This document shows, piece after piece, positions 1 through 6,271 of a DNA stretch of 23,358 nt. A program made the translations under genes and the position numbers. Positions within the stretch are counted from its first letter, which is position 1, and each line of letters opens with the position of its first letter. A model generated the notes under the pieces. That model saw only the letters and a list, made by a program, of their open reading frames with translations. It made no database searches and was not told where the DNA came from. The stretch comes from Bacteroidales bacterium (lineage in GTDB: Bacteria > Bacteroidota > Bacteroidia > Bacteroidales > UBA12077): positions 1-23,358 of the forward strand of contig DMBU01000076.1 of assembly GCA_003446015.1 (NCBI GenBank), read 5' to 3'.

Positions 1-1
1 T

Positions 2-76
2 CATGGAATTATTTCAATGGAAATAGGGAAAGAATCGATTAAAAAAGGAGAAATAGTACATGTACGACAGATTTAA
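2..76 (+). CDS. C-terminal end of a probable MoeA-like molybdopterin molybdenumtransferase (partial)
   Basis: An open frame enters from outside the window and stops with TAA at 74-76, overlapping the moaA start by 17 bases. Only 24 residues are visible. They contain a GIISMEIG segment and end in KKGEIVHVRQI. This resembles the last strand of the MoeA C-terminal beta domain, where an N-G-h-h-x-h-P-like segment is followed by K-x-G-x-x-V-x-V. The overlap with moaA implies translational coupling in a molybdenum cofactor operon, which fits MoeA, the enzyme that inserts molybdate into adenylylated molybdopterin. The tail is too short for a firm call, and another cofactor-locus protein is possible. 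Confidence 0.45.
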   Translation, partial: HGIISMEIGKESIKKGEIVHVRQI

Positions 77-860
77 TCGCAAAATAAATTACCTCAGAAT
101 TTCAGTCACCGACAGATGTAATCTCCGATGCGTATACTGTATGCCTGAAGAAGGAGTAAAACTTTTAGATCATCAGGATATTTTATCCTTTGATGAAATT
201 GTTGAGCTTGCCAAAGCAGCAGTTCGAAAAGGAGTCGATAAAATCAGAATAACAGGTGGCGAACCTTTGGTTCGAAAAGGAATAATTGATTTAGTGAGAA
301 TGATTGGAGAGATTGATGGAATTAAAGATTACTCCATGACAACCAATGCTATTTTATTGGATAAATATGCCGATGATCTTGCCAAAGCCGGATTACATCG
401 TGTCAATATCAGTTTAGACACCTTGGATTCTGAAAAATTTACAAAGATTACACGCGGAGGTGATATTCAAAAAGTTTTTGAAGGTATTCAGGCAGCAAAA
501 AAAGCAGGATTATTACCTATAAAAATAAACTGTGTTATTAAAAAGGATAAAAATGAACCTGATGCTATTGCAGTAGCAAAATTTTGTGAAGAGAACGATT
601 TGCATATTCGATATATTACAGAAATGGATCTTGAAAAAGGAGAGTTTTCTGTTGTTCAGGGTGGTTCTGGTGGGGATTGTGGTTCTTGTAATCGCATTCG
701 GTTAACCGCTAACGGAACAATTAAACCTTGTTTGTTTAGCGATATTGCCTACAGTGTTCGTGAATTAGGGGCAGAAAGGGCAATGGATTTGGCAATTGGA
801 AATAAACCATTAAGCGGAGATATTAATCTTACCGGAAAGTTTTATAATATTGGAGGATAG
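60..860 (+). CDS. moaA: MoaA, GTP 3',8-cyclase (radical SAM), compact form
   Basis: Catalyses the first step of molybdenum cofactor synthesis, the radical rearrangement of GTP that MoaC then turns into cyclic pyranopterin monophosphate. The radical-SAM motif CNLRCVYC gives Cys20, Cys24 and Cys27 for the first Fe-S cluster, followed by the SAM-binding TGGEP segment at 65-69. The second cluster motif is present near residues 208-226 as CGSCNRIRLT plus a later CLF (C-x2-C-x13-C). The protein ends in Gly-Gly, the tail that enters the active site in MoaA. At 266 residues it is about 60 shorter than the usual 320-340. Much of the loss lies between the IRYITEMD strand and the second cluster, and the C-terminal segment may also be shorter. 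The start has a good Shine-Dalgarno (aaaggag, 45-51) and overlaps the upstream stop. moaC follows after 51 bases. Confidence 0.93.
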   Translation: MYDRFNRKINYLRISVTDRCNLRCVYCMPEEGVKLLDHQDILSFDEIVELAKAAVRKGVDKIRITGGEPLVRKGIIDLVRMIGEIDGIKDYSMTTNAILLDKYADDLAKAGLHRVNISLDTLDSEKFTKITRGGDIQKVFEGIQAAKKAGLLPIKINCVIKKDKNEPDAIAVAKFCEENDLHIRYITEMDLEKGEFSVVQGGSGGDCGSCNRIRLTANGTIKPCLFSDIAYSVRELGAERAMDLAIGNKPLSGDINLTGKFYNIGG

Positions 861-911
861 AATAGCTGTAAGCTTTGAGCTTTTAGATATAATTTCTTAA
901 TTAGTTGAATT

Positions 912-1364
912 ATGGAAAAACTAAGTCACGTTGATGAAAAAGGTAAAGCCAACATGGTTGATGTTGGTGCTAAGCCTGATCAGAACAGAGTCGCAAAGGC
1001 AACAGGGCATATTACTTTAAATCAGGAAACTATTCGATTGATTAAAGACAACTCTATGAAAAAAGGAGATGTTTTGACTATTGCTGAGATTGCAGGTATA
1101 CAGGGAGGGAAAAAAACAAGCGAGTTAATTCCATTATGTCATCCCCTTCAAATAACCAAATTAGATGTAAAAGCAACTATTGACGAAACAGGTGTTCGTG
1201 TTAATTCTGAAGCTCGTTGTGTGGGTAAAACCGGAATTGAAATGGAAGCTTTAACCGCTGTATCTGTTGCTTTGCTAACAGTTTATGATATGTGCAAAGC
1301 TGTTGATAAAAATATGAATTTGGATGAAGTTAAATTGATTGAGAAAACAAAAAAGGATATTTGA
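912..1364 (+). CDS. moaC: MoaC, cyclic pyranopterin monophosphate synthase
   Basis: Converts the MoaA product (3',8-cyclo-dihydro-GTP) to cyclic pyranopterin monophosphate. The 150 residues match the family length. Hallmarks are in order: LIPLCHPL at 72-79, GIEMEALTAV at 108-117 and YDMCKAVDK at 125-133, which carries the conserved lysines near the active site; Lys50/Lys51 lie where the other catalytic lysine is expected. The gene sits 51 bases after moaA and is followed by a strong hairpin terminator, so it closes the first transcription unit. No Shine-Dalgarno precedes the ATG, which is common in this phylum. Confidence 0.96.
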   Translation: MEKLSHVDEKGKANMVDVGAKPDQNRVAKATGHITLNQETIRLIKDNSMKKGDVLTIAEIAGIQGGKKTSELIPLCHPLQITKLDVKATIDETGVRVNSEARCVGKTGIEMEALTAVSVALLTVYDMCKAVDKNMNLDEVKLIEKTKKDI

Positions 1365-1388
1365 AAATACATATAAACAGACATTTGT

Positions 1389-1419
1389 TAAGCTGCCTCA
1401 AGAGAGCAGCTTTTTTTTT
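1389..1419 (+). terminator. Rho-independent terminator after moaC
   Basis: The arms aagctgc (1390-1396) and gcagctt (1406-1412) form a seven-pair stem with a nine-base loop, and the sequence runs into a block of nine T (1411-1419). It lies 25 bases after the moaC stop and ends the moaA-moaC transcript. Confidence 0.8.
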
Positions 1420-1505
1420 AAAAAAAGGGAACTAAAAATGTAATGAATTATTTAATTTGATAACTAAATAGGAAATGATTTTAAAAATAGAGGAGAAACA
1501 AAGTC

Positions 1506-1748
1506 ATGTTAGTTAATTATTTAAGAAGAACAAAGCATATGTCAGAAGAAAGATATAATAAACTGAAACATTTACTAATTCCGGCCGGATTATTTTCTTT
1601 GGCTGTTTCACTTGTTTTAAGCAGGTTTTTTGCTGAATATGAGATGGCTGATTTTTTTGCCGGATTTTTTATAGGTATTTCGATTGTTGCTAACATAGCA
1701 GGATTAATTTTTATGAGCAGAATTTGGAAGAAAAATGAAGTTTGTTAA
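1506..1748 (+). CDS. Small two-helix membrane protein, function unknown
   Basis: An 80-residue protein I do not recognise. Two hydrophobic stretches, about residues 22-42 (LLIPAGLFSLAVSLVL) and 50-70 (FFAGFFIGISIVANIAG), predict a helical hairpin with basic residues outside the helices and a single terminal Cys80. The start is set by an AGGAG at 1491-1495, ten bases before the ATG. Met12 is an alternative start with no comparable ribosome site. The gene has its own upstream gap after the moaC terminator and ends about ten bases before the convergent gene at 1759. Nothing in it indicates a role in cofactor synthesis. Confidence 0.7.
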   Translation: MLVNYLRRTKHMSEERYNKLKHLLIPAGLFSLAVSLVLSRFFAEYEMADFFAGFFIGISIVANIAGLIFMSRIWKKNEVC

Positions 1749-1758
1749 GTGCTTATAG

Positions 1759-2685
1759 CTAATTTAAAACTAAACTTAAGATAGCTTTTCCTTTTCTGAT
1801 TCCATCAACTTTACAACTGATATAATCAGGAAAATCAGTTTTTAATTCTGTTAAATTTGAACGGACTTTAGTTTCTATTCCATAAATATCTTTAACAAGG
1901 ACAACAAATTCCTTATTTCCTAGTGGATTTTTTTCTTCTTCAGTTCTGATGTATTTAAATCGGTAGGATTTACCAATCTGATAATGTGGGTGAACAGGTT
2001 CTATTTTTAAATGACCATCGGTATTATATTTGGTAACAGTACATTCAACACCCTGGCCTATTTTGAACTCATAGTGTTCGTACATGTCTTTTTTTAAGGC
2101 ATATGAACTCTCGTGTTCATCTTTTAAAATATAATAGTTAATATTTTTCTCCAACTTTTTAATCTCAGCAACTTTGAAACAATATTTCTTACCTATTTCC
2201 AGGCTGTTTTCTTTTAAATCTGTTTCAGGAATGCTTAAAAACAAGACTCCTTTTTTAATTCGTAAAACCTTGCATTTTAGTTGTTTTGATTCTTTAAGGA
2301 TGAAACCAGCTGGAAGAGAACACGATATTTCCATCCCGAATTGATCTTTCACCAACACTGCTTTTTCCTTTTCACCAACCGAATTAATTTGATCGACTAT
2401 TTTTATAAAATCAAAACTATAAATTTCACCAACTTTATAGATTGGATTTTCAGGTTCGAGATATATTTTACCACTGCAATTAATTTTATCAATTGTGCAG
2501 TTTATTATCTGATTAACTCCTAAATTATAGTGCTTATAATGAATCGCCTTTAAAAGATGTTTTCCTCCAAAAGGATTCTCAAGAATATAAAAGGATTCAT
2601 TAGTTCCCGGTATTTCTGTAAATCCGGTTATATTAAACTGGTGAATTTCTCCTTCGGTAAACTTGTATTGATTTTGTTTATTCAT
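1759..2685 (-). CDS. Tandemly duplicated S1/OB-fold-like protein, function unknown
   Basis: A 308-residue soluble protein with no signal peptide or membrane segment. It consists of two homologous halves, about residues 10-152 and 162-306. Matching landmarks are CTIDKINCSGKIYLEPENP (63-81) with CTVTKYNTDGHLKIEPVHP (215-233), YKVGEIYSF (83-91) with YQIGKSYRF (235-243), AVLVKDQFGME (109-119) with VVLVKDIYGIE (261-271), and CKVLRIKKGVLFLSI with CKVDGIRKGKAILSL. The alternating beta pattern, repeated K-G-x-h-x-L-S endings and K/R richness suggest S1-type OB folds, two per half, so nucleic-acid binding is an inference. It is encoded opposite the surrounding cofactor genes. Its promoter region is shared with the MOSC gene, so a link to cofactor synthesis is not implied. 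Confidence 0.75.
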   Translation of the reverse strand: MNKQNQYKFTEGEIHQFNITGFTEIPGTNESFYILENPFGGKHLLKAIHYKHYNLGVNQIINCTIDKINCSGKIYLEPENPIYKVGEIYSFDFIKIVDQINSVGEKEKAVLVKDQFGMEISCSLPAGFILKESKQLKCKVLRIKKGVLFLSIPETDLKENSLEIGKKYCFKVAEIKKLEKNINYYILKDEHESSYALKKDMYEHYEFKIGQGVECTVTKYNTDGHLKIEPVHPHYQIGKSYRFKYIRTEEEKNPLGNKEFVVLVKDIYGIETKVRSNLTELKTDFPDYISCKVDGIRKGKAILSLVLN

Positions 2686-2694
2686 ATCTCAATA

Positions 2695-2702
2695 CAAAAA
2701 TA
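2695..2702 (-). promoter_or_regulatory. Candidate Bacteroidota -7 element (TATTTTTG) for the duplicated OB-fold gene
   Basis: Read on the minus strand the bases are TATTTTTG, matching the Bacteroidota -7 consensus TAnnTTTG and lying ten bases before the ATG at 2685. No -33 TTTG was found at the expected distance. This short spacing would give an almost leaderless message. Confidence 0.3.
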
Positions 2703-2756
2703 CCTATTTTAGGAATCTAAACTAGTAAATAACTAAGGTAAAAGTTTTGTTTTTAT

Positions 2757-2764
2757 TACTTTTG
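2757..2764 (+). promoter_or_regulatory. Candidate Bacteroidota -7 element (TACTTTTG) for the MOSC genes
   Basis: TACTTTTG matches TAnnTTTG and lies 16 bases before the ATG at 2781. It forms a divergent pair with the minus-strand element at 2695-2702. No clear -33 element is visible. Confidence 0.33.
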
Positions 2765-2780
2765 TATCACATAAATTTCG

Positions 2781-3233
2781 ATGAAGATGAATAATATTAC
2801 AGTGGTCTCAGTAAACATTTCTGAGGAAAAGGGAGTGATTAAAAAGCCGGTTGATAAGATTGTGCTTAATGATAAAGGAGTAGAGAACGATGCACATGCA
2901 GGTGACTGGCACAGACAGGTTAGTTTGTTGGCTAAAGAAAGCATTGATAAGTTTGAAGAAGTACTTGGCAGAAAACTGGAATTTGGTGAATTTGCAGAAA
3001 ATATTACAACAGAAGGCATTACTCTTTATACCATGAAACCAGGTGATTTACTAAAGATTGCAGATGTAGAACTGGAAGTTACTCAGATAGGCAAGAAATG
3101 TCATGGCGAAGGTTGTGCTATTTTTAGTCAGGTTGGTAAATGTGTAATGCCCAAAGAAGGAATTTTCGCTAAAGTTTTAAAGACAGGTACAATTAAACCT
3201 GGCGACGAAATAAGCTATATTACTAAGGAATAA
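2781..3233 (+). CDS. MOSC domain protein, Cys-containing
   Basis: A 150-residue single MOSC domain, the fold shared by molybdenum cofactor sulfurase C-termini, mARC and YiiM, which bind or transfer sulfur/molybdenum cofactor. Visible family features are the DKGVENDAHAG segment (31-41), FGEFAENITTEGI (68-80), the V-T-Q-I-G-K-x-C-H segment (100-108) and GKCVMPKEGIFAKV (119-132). Cys107, Cys112 and Cys121 lie in the usual cofactor/sulfur-binding region. Met1 and Met3 are both possible starts. The next gene, a MOSC-MogA fusion, begins 11 bases after the stop, so the two are almost certainly co-transcribed. A role in handling or delivering molybdopterin is inferred from family and context. Confidence 0.88.
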   Translation: MKMNNITVVSVNISEEKGVIKKPVDKIVLNDKGVENDAHAGDWHRQVSLLAKESIDKFEEVLGRKLEFGEFAENITTEGITLYTMKPGDLLKIADVELEVTQIGKKCHGEGCAIFSQVGKCVMPKEGIFAKVLKTGTIKPGDEISYITKE

Positions 3234-3244
3234 TTTGATTTAAT

Positions 3245-4159
3245 ATGGAAAAAAAGGTGCTGTCTGTTAGTTTATCATCAGAACGCGGACCCAAAAAAAA
3301 AGTCGACAAATTAATAGTTGATGCTAAAGGAGTTGTTGGTGATGCACATTCAGGAACAAGCCGACCTGTTAGTATTATTGATATATCCCACATTAATACA
3401 TTTAGGGAACTGACAAATGCCCGCAAAGCTGAGTTTGGAGAGTTTGCTGAAAACATTACTGCCGAAGGATTGCACGATATTGAATTTAAAACCTTTGATC
3501 AGTTAAAAATAGGAAGTGCATTATTAGAAGTAACACAGCTAGGCAAACCATTTCATGATCAGTTTCGGGAATTGGGAAATTACGTTATGCCCCGGGTAGG
3601 TATTTTTTGTCGTGTGAAAAAAGGAGGTACAGTCGAGCCCGGAGATCAGATAGAATATATTCCAAAAGTATACAGGGCAGTTGTTATAACGCTTAGCGAC
3701 AGAGCAAATGCTGGTGAATATGAAGATCGAAGTGGACCAAAAGTTATTGAACTATTAGATTCATATCTGAAAAAAATAAATGTAAAACATCATATCGAGA
3801 GTAAGATCATTCCGGATGATAAAGACCAATTAGAGGAAATTATTAACACATCAACAAAAGAAAAATACGACATTATTATAACAACAGGAGGTACCGGAAT
3901 TGGGAAACGGGATATTACTGTCGATACTATTCAACCTATGTTAAATAAGGAGATTCCCGGAATTATGGAAATGATTCGTTTAAAGTATGGTGTAGAAAAA
4001 CCAAATGCATTATTAAGCAGGGGAGTGGCAGGAGTAATTGACGAAAGCCTGATTTATACTTTACCTGGTAGTGTAAAAGCAGTTCAGGAATATATGACAG
4101 AAATTCTAAAAACACTGAAACATTTAATATATATGTTGCATGGGATTGATGCACATTAA
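3245..4159 (+). CDS. MOSC-MogA fusion; molybdopterin adenylyltransferase domain
   Basis: A 304-residue two-domain protein. Residues 1-141 are a second MOSC domain (GVVGDAHSG at 29-37, EFGEFAENITAEGL at 63-76) related to the protein just upstream. Residues 142-304 are a MogA/MoaB domain that would adenylylate molybdopterin before metal insertion: TLSDRANAGEYEDRSGP (149-165), the nucleotide-binding TTGGTGIGKRDIT (213-225) and PGSVKAVQEYM (274-284). In the MOSC half both Cys positions of the upstream protein are replaced (Cys107 by Phe103, Cys121 by Tyr113) and the intervening loop is four residues shorter, so it is probably a non-catalytic binding or docking module. MOSC-MogA fusions exist in other anaerobes. 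Confidence 0.92.
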   Translation: MEKKVLSVSLSSERGPKKKVDKLIVDAKGVVGDAHSGTSRPVSIIDISHINTFRELTNARKAEFGEFAENITAEGLHDIEFKTFDQLKIGSALLEVTQLGKPFHDQFRELGNYVMPRVGIFCRVKKGGTVEPGDQIEYIPKVYRAVVITLSDRANAGEYEDRSGPKVIELLDSYLKKINVKHHIESKIIPDDKDQLEEIINTSTKEKYDIIITTGGTGIGKRDITVDTIQPMLNKEIPGIMEMIRLKYGVEKPNALLSRGVAGVIDESLIYTLPGSVKAVQEYMTEILKTLKHLIYMLHGIDAH

Positions 4160-4205
4160 TTGTAGTTGAAATCAGTTATAATACCCACCTAAATATTGTT
4201 GAACG

Positions 4206-4760
4206 ATGAATAGAAATGAAGCAGAAAGTCTATTAAAAAGATATGTGCGTAGCGATAAAATGCTTTATCATTGTTATGCCTCTGAAGCCGTCATGAGAGC
4301 GCTTGCAAAAAAAATAGGTCGCGATGAAAACAAATGGGGAATTGCCGGATTGCTTCACGATATTGATTCTGAAATTACCAATGCTGATCCATTAAAACAC
4401 GGACTTGTAGCCGAGGAGTTGTTACGTGATGAAGGCATAGAAGAAGATGTCCTGAATGCAATAAAAATGCATAATGAAGAAGCAACAGGATTAGATAGAA
4501 CAACTGAATTCCAACATGCTCTGGCAGCTGGTGAAACAATTACTGGTTTAATTTATGCAACAGCCTTGGTATATCCCGACAAAAAATTAAAGGATGTAAA
4601 AGCTAAATCCATTACGAAGAGAATGAATCAAAGTGCTTTTGCTGTATCTGTAAGTCGAGCGAATATAATGGAGTGCGAAAAAATAGGCCTTTCATTAAAT
4701 GACTTTACGGAGATTGCTCTTGATGCAATGAAAGAAATTGCAGATAAAATTGGTTTGTAG
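4206..4760 (+). CDS. HD-domain (HDIG-type) hydrolase, substrate unknown
   Basis: A 184-residue soluble HD-superfamily protein. Candidate metal ligands are His22, the His51-Asp52 doublet in GLLHDID, His65 and His89 (KMHNEE). The segment LAAGETITGLIYATALVYPDKKL (106-128) and the later KSITKRM are typical of a widespread family of small HD hydrolases of uncertain substrate, likely acting on nucleotides or phosphate esters. The gene follows the MOSC-MogA fusion after 46 bases on the same strand with no terminator between, so it may be the last gene of that unit. Participation in cofactor metabolism is a guess from position only. No Shine-Dalgarno is seen. Confidence 0.8.
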   Translation: MNRNEAESLLKRYVRSDKMLYHCYASEAVMRALAKKIGRDENKWGIAGLLHDIDSEITNADPLKHGLVAEELLRDEGIEEDVLNAIKMHNEEATGLDRTTEFQHALAAGETITGLIYATALVYPDKKLKDVKAKSITKRMNQSAFAVSVSRANIMECEKIGLSLNDFTEIALDAMKEIADKIGL

Positions 4761-5111
4761 ACTTTAAATTAAAACTCATTCATTTATTATCTAAAATTTT
4801 TGGCAGGCTAAAATTAAAACAAAAATTAAGACTGAGATGTTTCTGTTTGATATTTAGAATGTTACTAATTACAAGATGAATAAATTTATTTGAACTATTT
4901 CTAAATTGATGTTTTTGTTCATCATTAATTGCTTGAAATATAAACTGATTCAAGTCAGATTCAAAAGCAAAGTCATCATGATCAAATAGCATTAAATTTT
5001 TTCATATATTTGAAAGCCGAATTTAACATTGGTAAGGATCTAACCTTCTTGCATCTATTCTCGCAGAATGCGATTTTAAAAATTTAAGATTGTTAAACTA
5101 AAACGTAAGTT
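4761..5111. other. Gene-free stretch upstream of mobA with a possible structured leader
   Basis: I see no convincing gene in these 351 bases. A 70-codon minus-strand frame at 4780-4992 has AT-driven composition and no recognisable protein. A TATATTTG at 5005-5012 is a candidate -7 element for mobA and would give a leader of roughly 95 bases. Inside it is a short perfect hairpin, TCGCA-GAA-TGCGA (5061-5073), preceded by AAGG-n6-CCTT near 5034-5047. No Shine-Dalgarno precedes the mobA ATG. Confidence 0.4.
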
Positions 5112-5735
5112 ATGGAACTAGTTAAGGAACAGAACAACGTTTCAGCCGTGATTCTAGCTGGAGGAGCAAATAAAAGATTTAATGGTAAAACCAAAGCAAA
5201 TATTCAAATTAGTGGAGTGCGTATAATTGCACGAACAATAAAGGTTTTACACGAGTTATTTGATGATATTATTATTGTAACCAATACACCTGAAGATTTT
5301 AAAGGATATCAACATTTTACATTGGTGCCAGATGAAATAAAGCATGTTGGACCTTTAGGTGGTATACATGCTGCTTTAAAAGTAGCCAAACATGATGCCA
5401 TTTTTGTTTTTGCAAGTGACATGCCTTGTATATCAAGTAAATTGGTAAAAAAACATATTGAGTTTTATACTAAGAGATCTTGCGACGCTGCTATCCCACG
5501 AATTAATGATTTTAAAGAGCCTTTGCATGCTATTTATCATAAAAGGATTTTTAATAAATTGGATACGTTTTTAAAAGGGGCAGATAAGTATTCAATTGAA
5601 AATTTTATTAAAGATTTAAATGTTAGATACCATAACCTAGAGGACTTAGAGGAGTATCGTAAAGCATTTATCAATATTAATACCCCAGAAGATTTAACTT
5701 GTATGGAAATCTATTCCGAAACGCACTTTTATTAA
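5112..5735 (+). CDS. mobA: MobA-type molybdenum cofactor guanylyltransferase
   Basis: Transfers GMP from GTP to molybdenum-molybdopterin to make the dinucleotide cofactor used by DMSO-reductase-family enzymes. The 207-residue protein is the usual size. The signature nucleotidyltransferase loop LAGGANKRFNGKTKA spans 15-29 and is a variant of LAGGxSxRMGxDKA. GPLGGI is at 80-85 and the metal-binding ASDMP at 101-105 with Asp103. A late NINTPEDL element is also typical. It lies outside the preceding operon with its own leader and is closed by a strong hairpin at 5755-5783. MobA fits the neighbouring moaA, moaC and MogA genes, although the related CTP-using MocA cannot be excluded from motifs alone. 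Confidence 0.88.
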   Translation: MELVKEQNNVSAVILAGGANKRFNGKTKANIQISGVRIIARTIKVLHELFDDIIIVTNTPEDFKGYQHFTLVPDEIKHVGPLGGIHAALKVAKHDAIFVFASDMPCISSKLVKKHIEFYTKRSCDAAIPRINDFKEPLHAIYHKRIFNKLDTFLKGADKYSIENFIKDLNVRYHNLEDLEEYRKAFININTPEDLTCMEIYSETHFY

Positions 5736-5754
5736 TTTGTTACTTAAATAATTG

Positions 5755-5783
5755 AAACCACTATTTTTCAACAATAGTGGTTT
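5755..5783. terminator. Bidirectional terminator between mobA and yidD
   Basis: Arms aaaccactatt (5755-5765) and aatagtggttt (5773-5783) are perfectly complementary over 11 bases with a seven-base loop, followed by a T-rich run on the plus strand. The genes converge here. The hairpin overlaps the yidD stop codon, whose last base is 5761, so the end of the yidD coding region forms part of the structure. Confidence 0.75.
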
Positions 5784-6054
5784 TCTTGTTTCTACTGGCT
5801 TTATATTCTTTAACAATAATTGTAGGAACAGGGTCGTATCCATGCGTGCCCCACGGATGACATCTCGATAATCGCTTCAAACCCATCCAACTACCTTTAA
5901 AAGGACCGTGAATTTTAACAGCTTCAATAAAATATTCTGAACAAGTAGGTGTATGCCTGCACGATGCTGGTGTAAATGGGGAAATGCCCCATTTGTAAAA
6001 ATACACTGGAATAAGAAATATGTAACCAATTACTTTTTTGATAACTTTTAGCAT
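5761..6054 (-). CDS. yidD: YidD, membrane protein insertion efficiency factor
   Basis: A 97-residue member of the YidD family, which assists YidC-dependent insertion of inner-membrane proteins. An N-terminal amphipathic/hydrophobic stretch (about 5-22) is followed by the family core: SCRHTPTCSEYFIEAVKIHG at 31-50 with two conserved Cys, then KRLSRCHPW (60-68) and GYDPVP. The C-terminal tail is basic. In many bacteria yidD sits with rnpA-yidC; here it stands alone between mobA and an intergenic repeat, so expression is probably from its own promoter. Confidence 0.95.
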   Translation of the reverse strand: MLKVIKKVIGYIFLIPVYFYKWGISPFTPASCRHTPTCSEYFIEAVKIHGPFKGSWMGLKRLSRCHPWGTHGYDPVPTIIVKEYKASRNKKTTIVEK

Positions 6055-6087
6055 TTAAAATAATTTGACACAAAATTAGATATTTTT

Positions 6088-6240
6088 AAAAAGAAAGTTG
6101 CCAATACTTCTATATTAAAAAAGAAAGTTGTCCATGTTTCGATAAACCTACTTGCCAGGTCAAGTTCAACATGACAACTTTCAGTATACAATGTTAAATA
6201 ATTTGTAAAAACCTTATCCTGAGCCTGACTACTTTCAGGA
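6088..6240. repeat. Intergenic palindromic repeat region between yidD and nrfA
   Basis: This gap holds repeats, not a gene. A 13-base direct repeat aaaaagaaagttg occurs at 6088-6100 and 6118-6130. A near-perfect inverted repeat pairs gaaagttgtccatg (6123-6136) with catgacaactttc (6170-6182), one base bulged, around a 33-base loop containing TTTCGATAAAC (6137-6147). A smaller hairpin, cctga/tcagg, lies at 6224-6239. The composition matches the dispersed palindromic intergenic elements common in Bacteroidota genomes. The hairpins may also end the nrfHA transcript. Confidence 0.6.
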
Positions 6241-6271
6241 AAACTCAAAGGAAGATCTTTCTACAGTACTA

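Noticed and set aside
4780..4992. Minus-strand frame of 70 codons in the gap before mobA
   Set aside because: AT-driven, F/N/K-rich translation with no recognisable features, and a stretch near its start holds a likely promoter reading the other way.
6048..6248. Minus-strand frame of 66 codons between yidD and nrfA
   Set aside because: It lies across the palindromic repeat region; its translation is that of the repeat and has no protein-like pattern.
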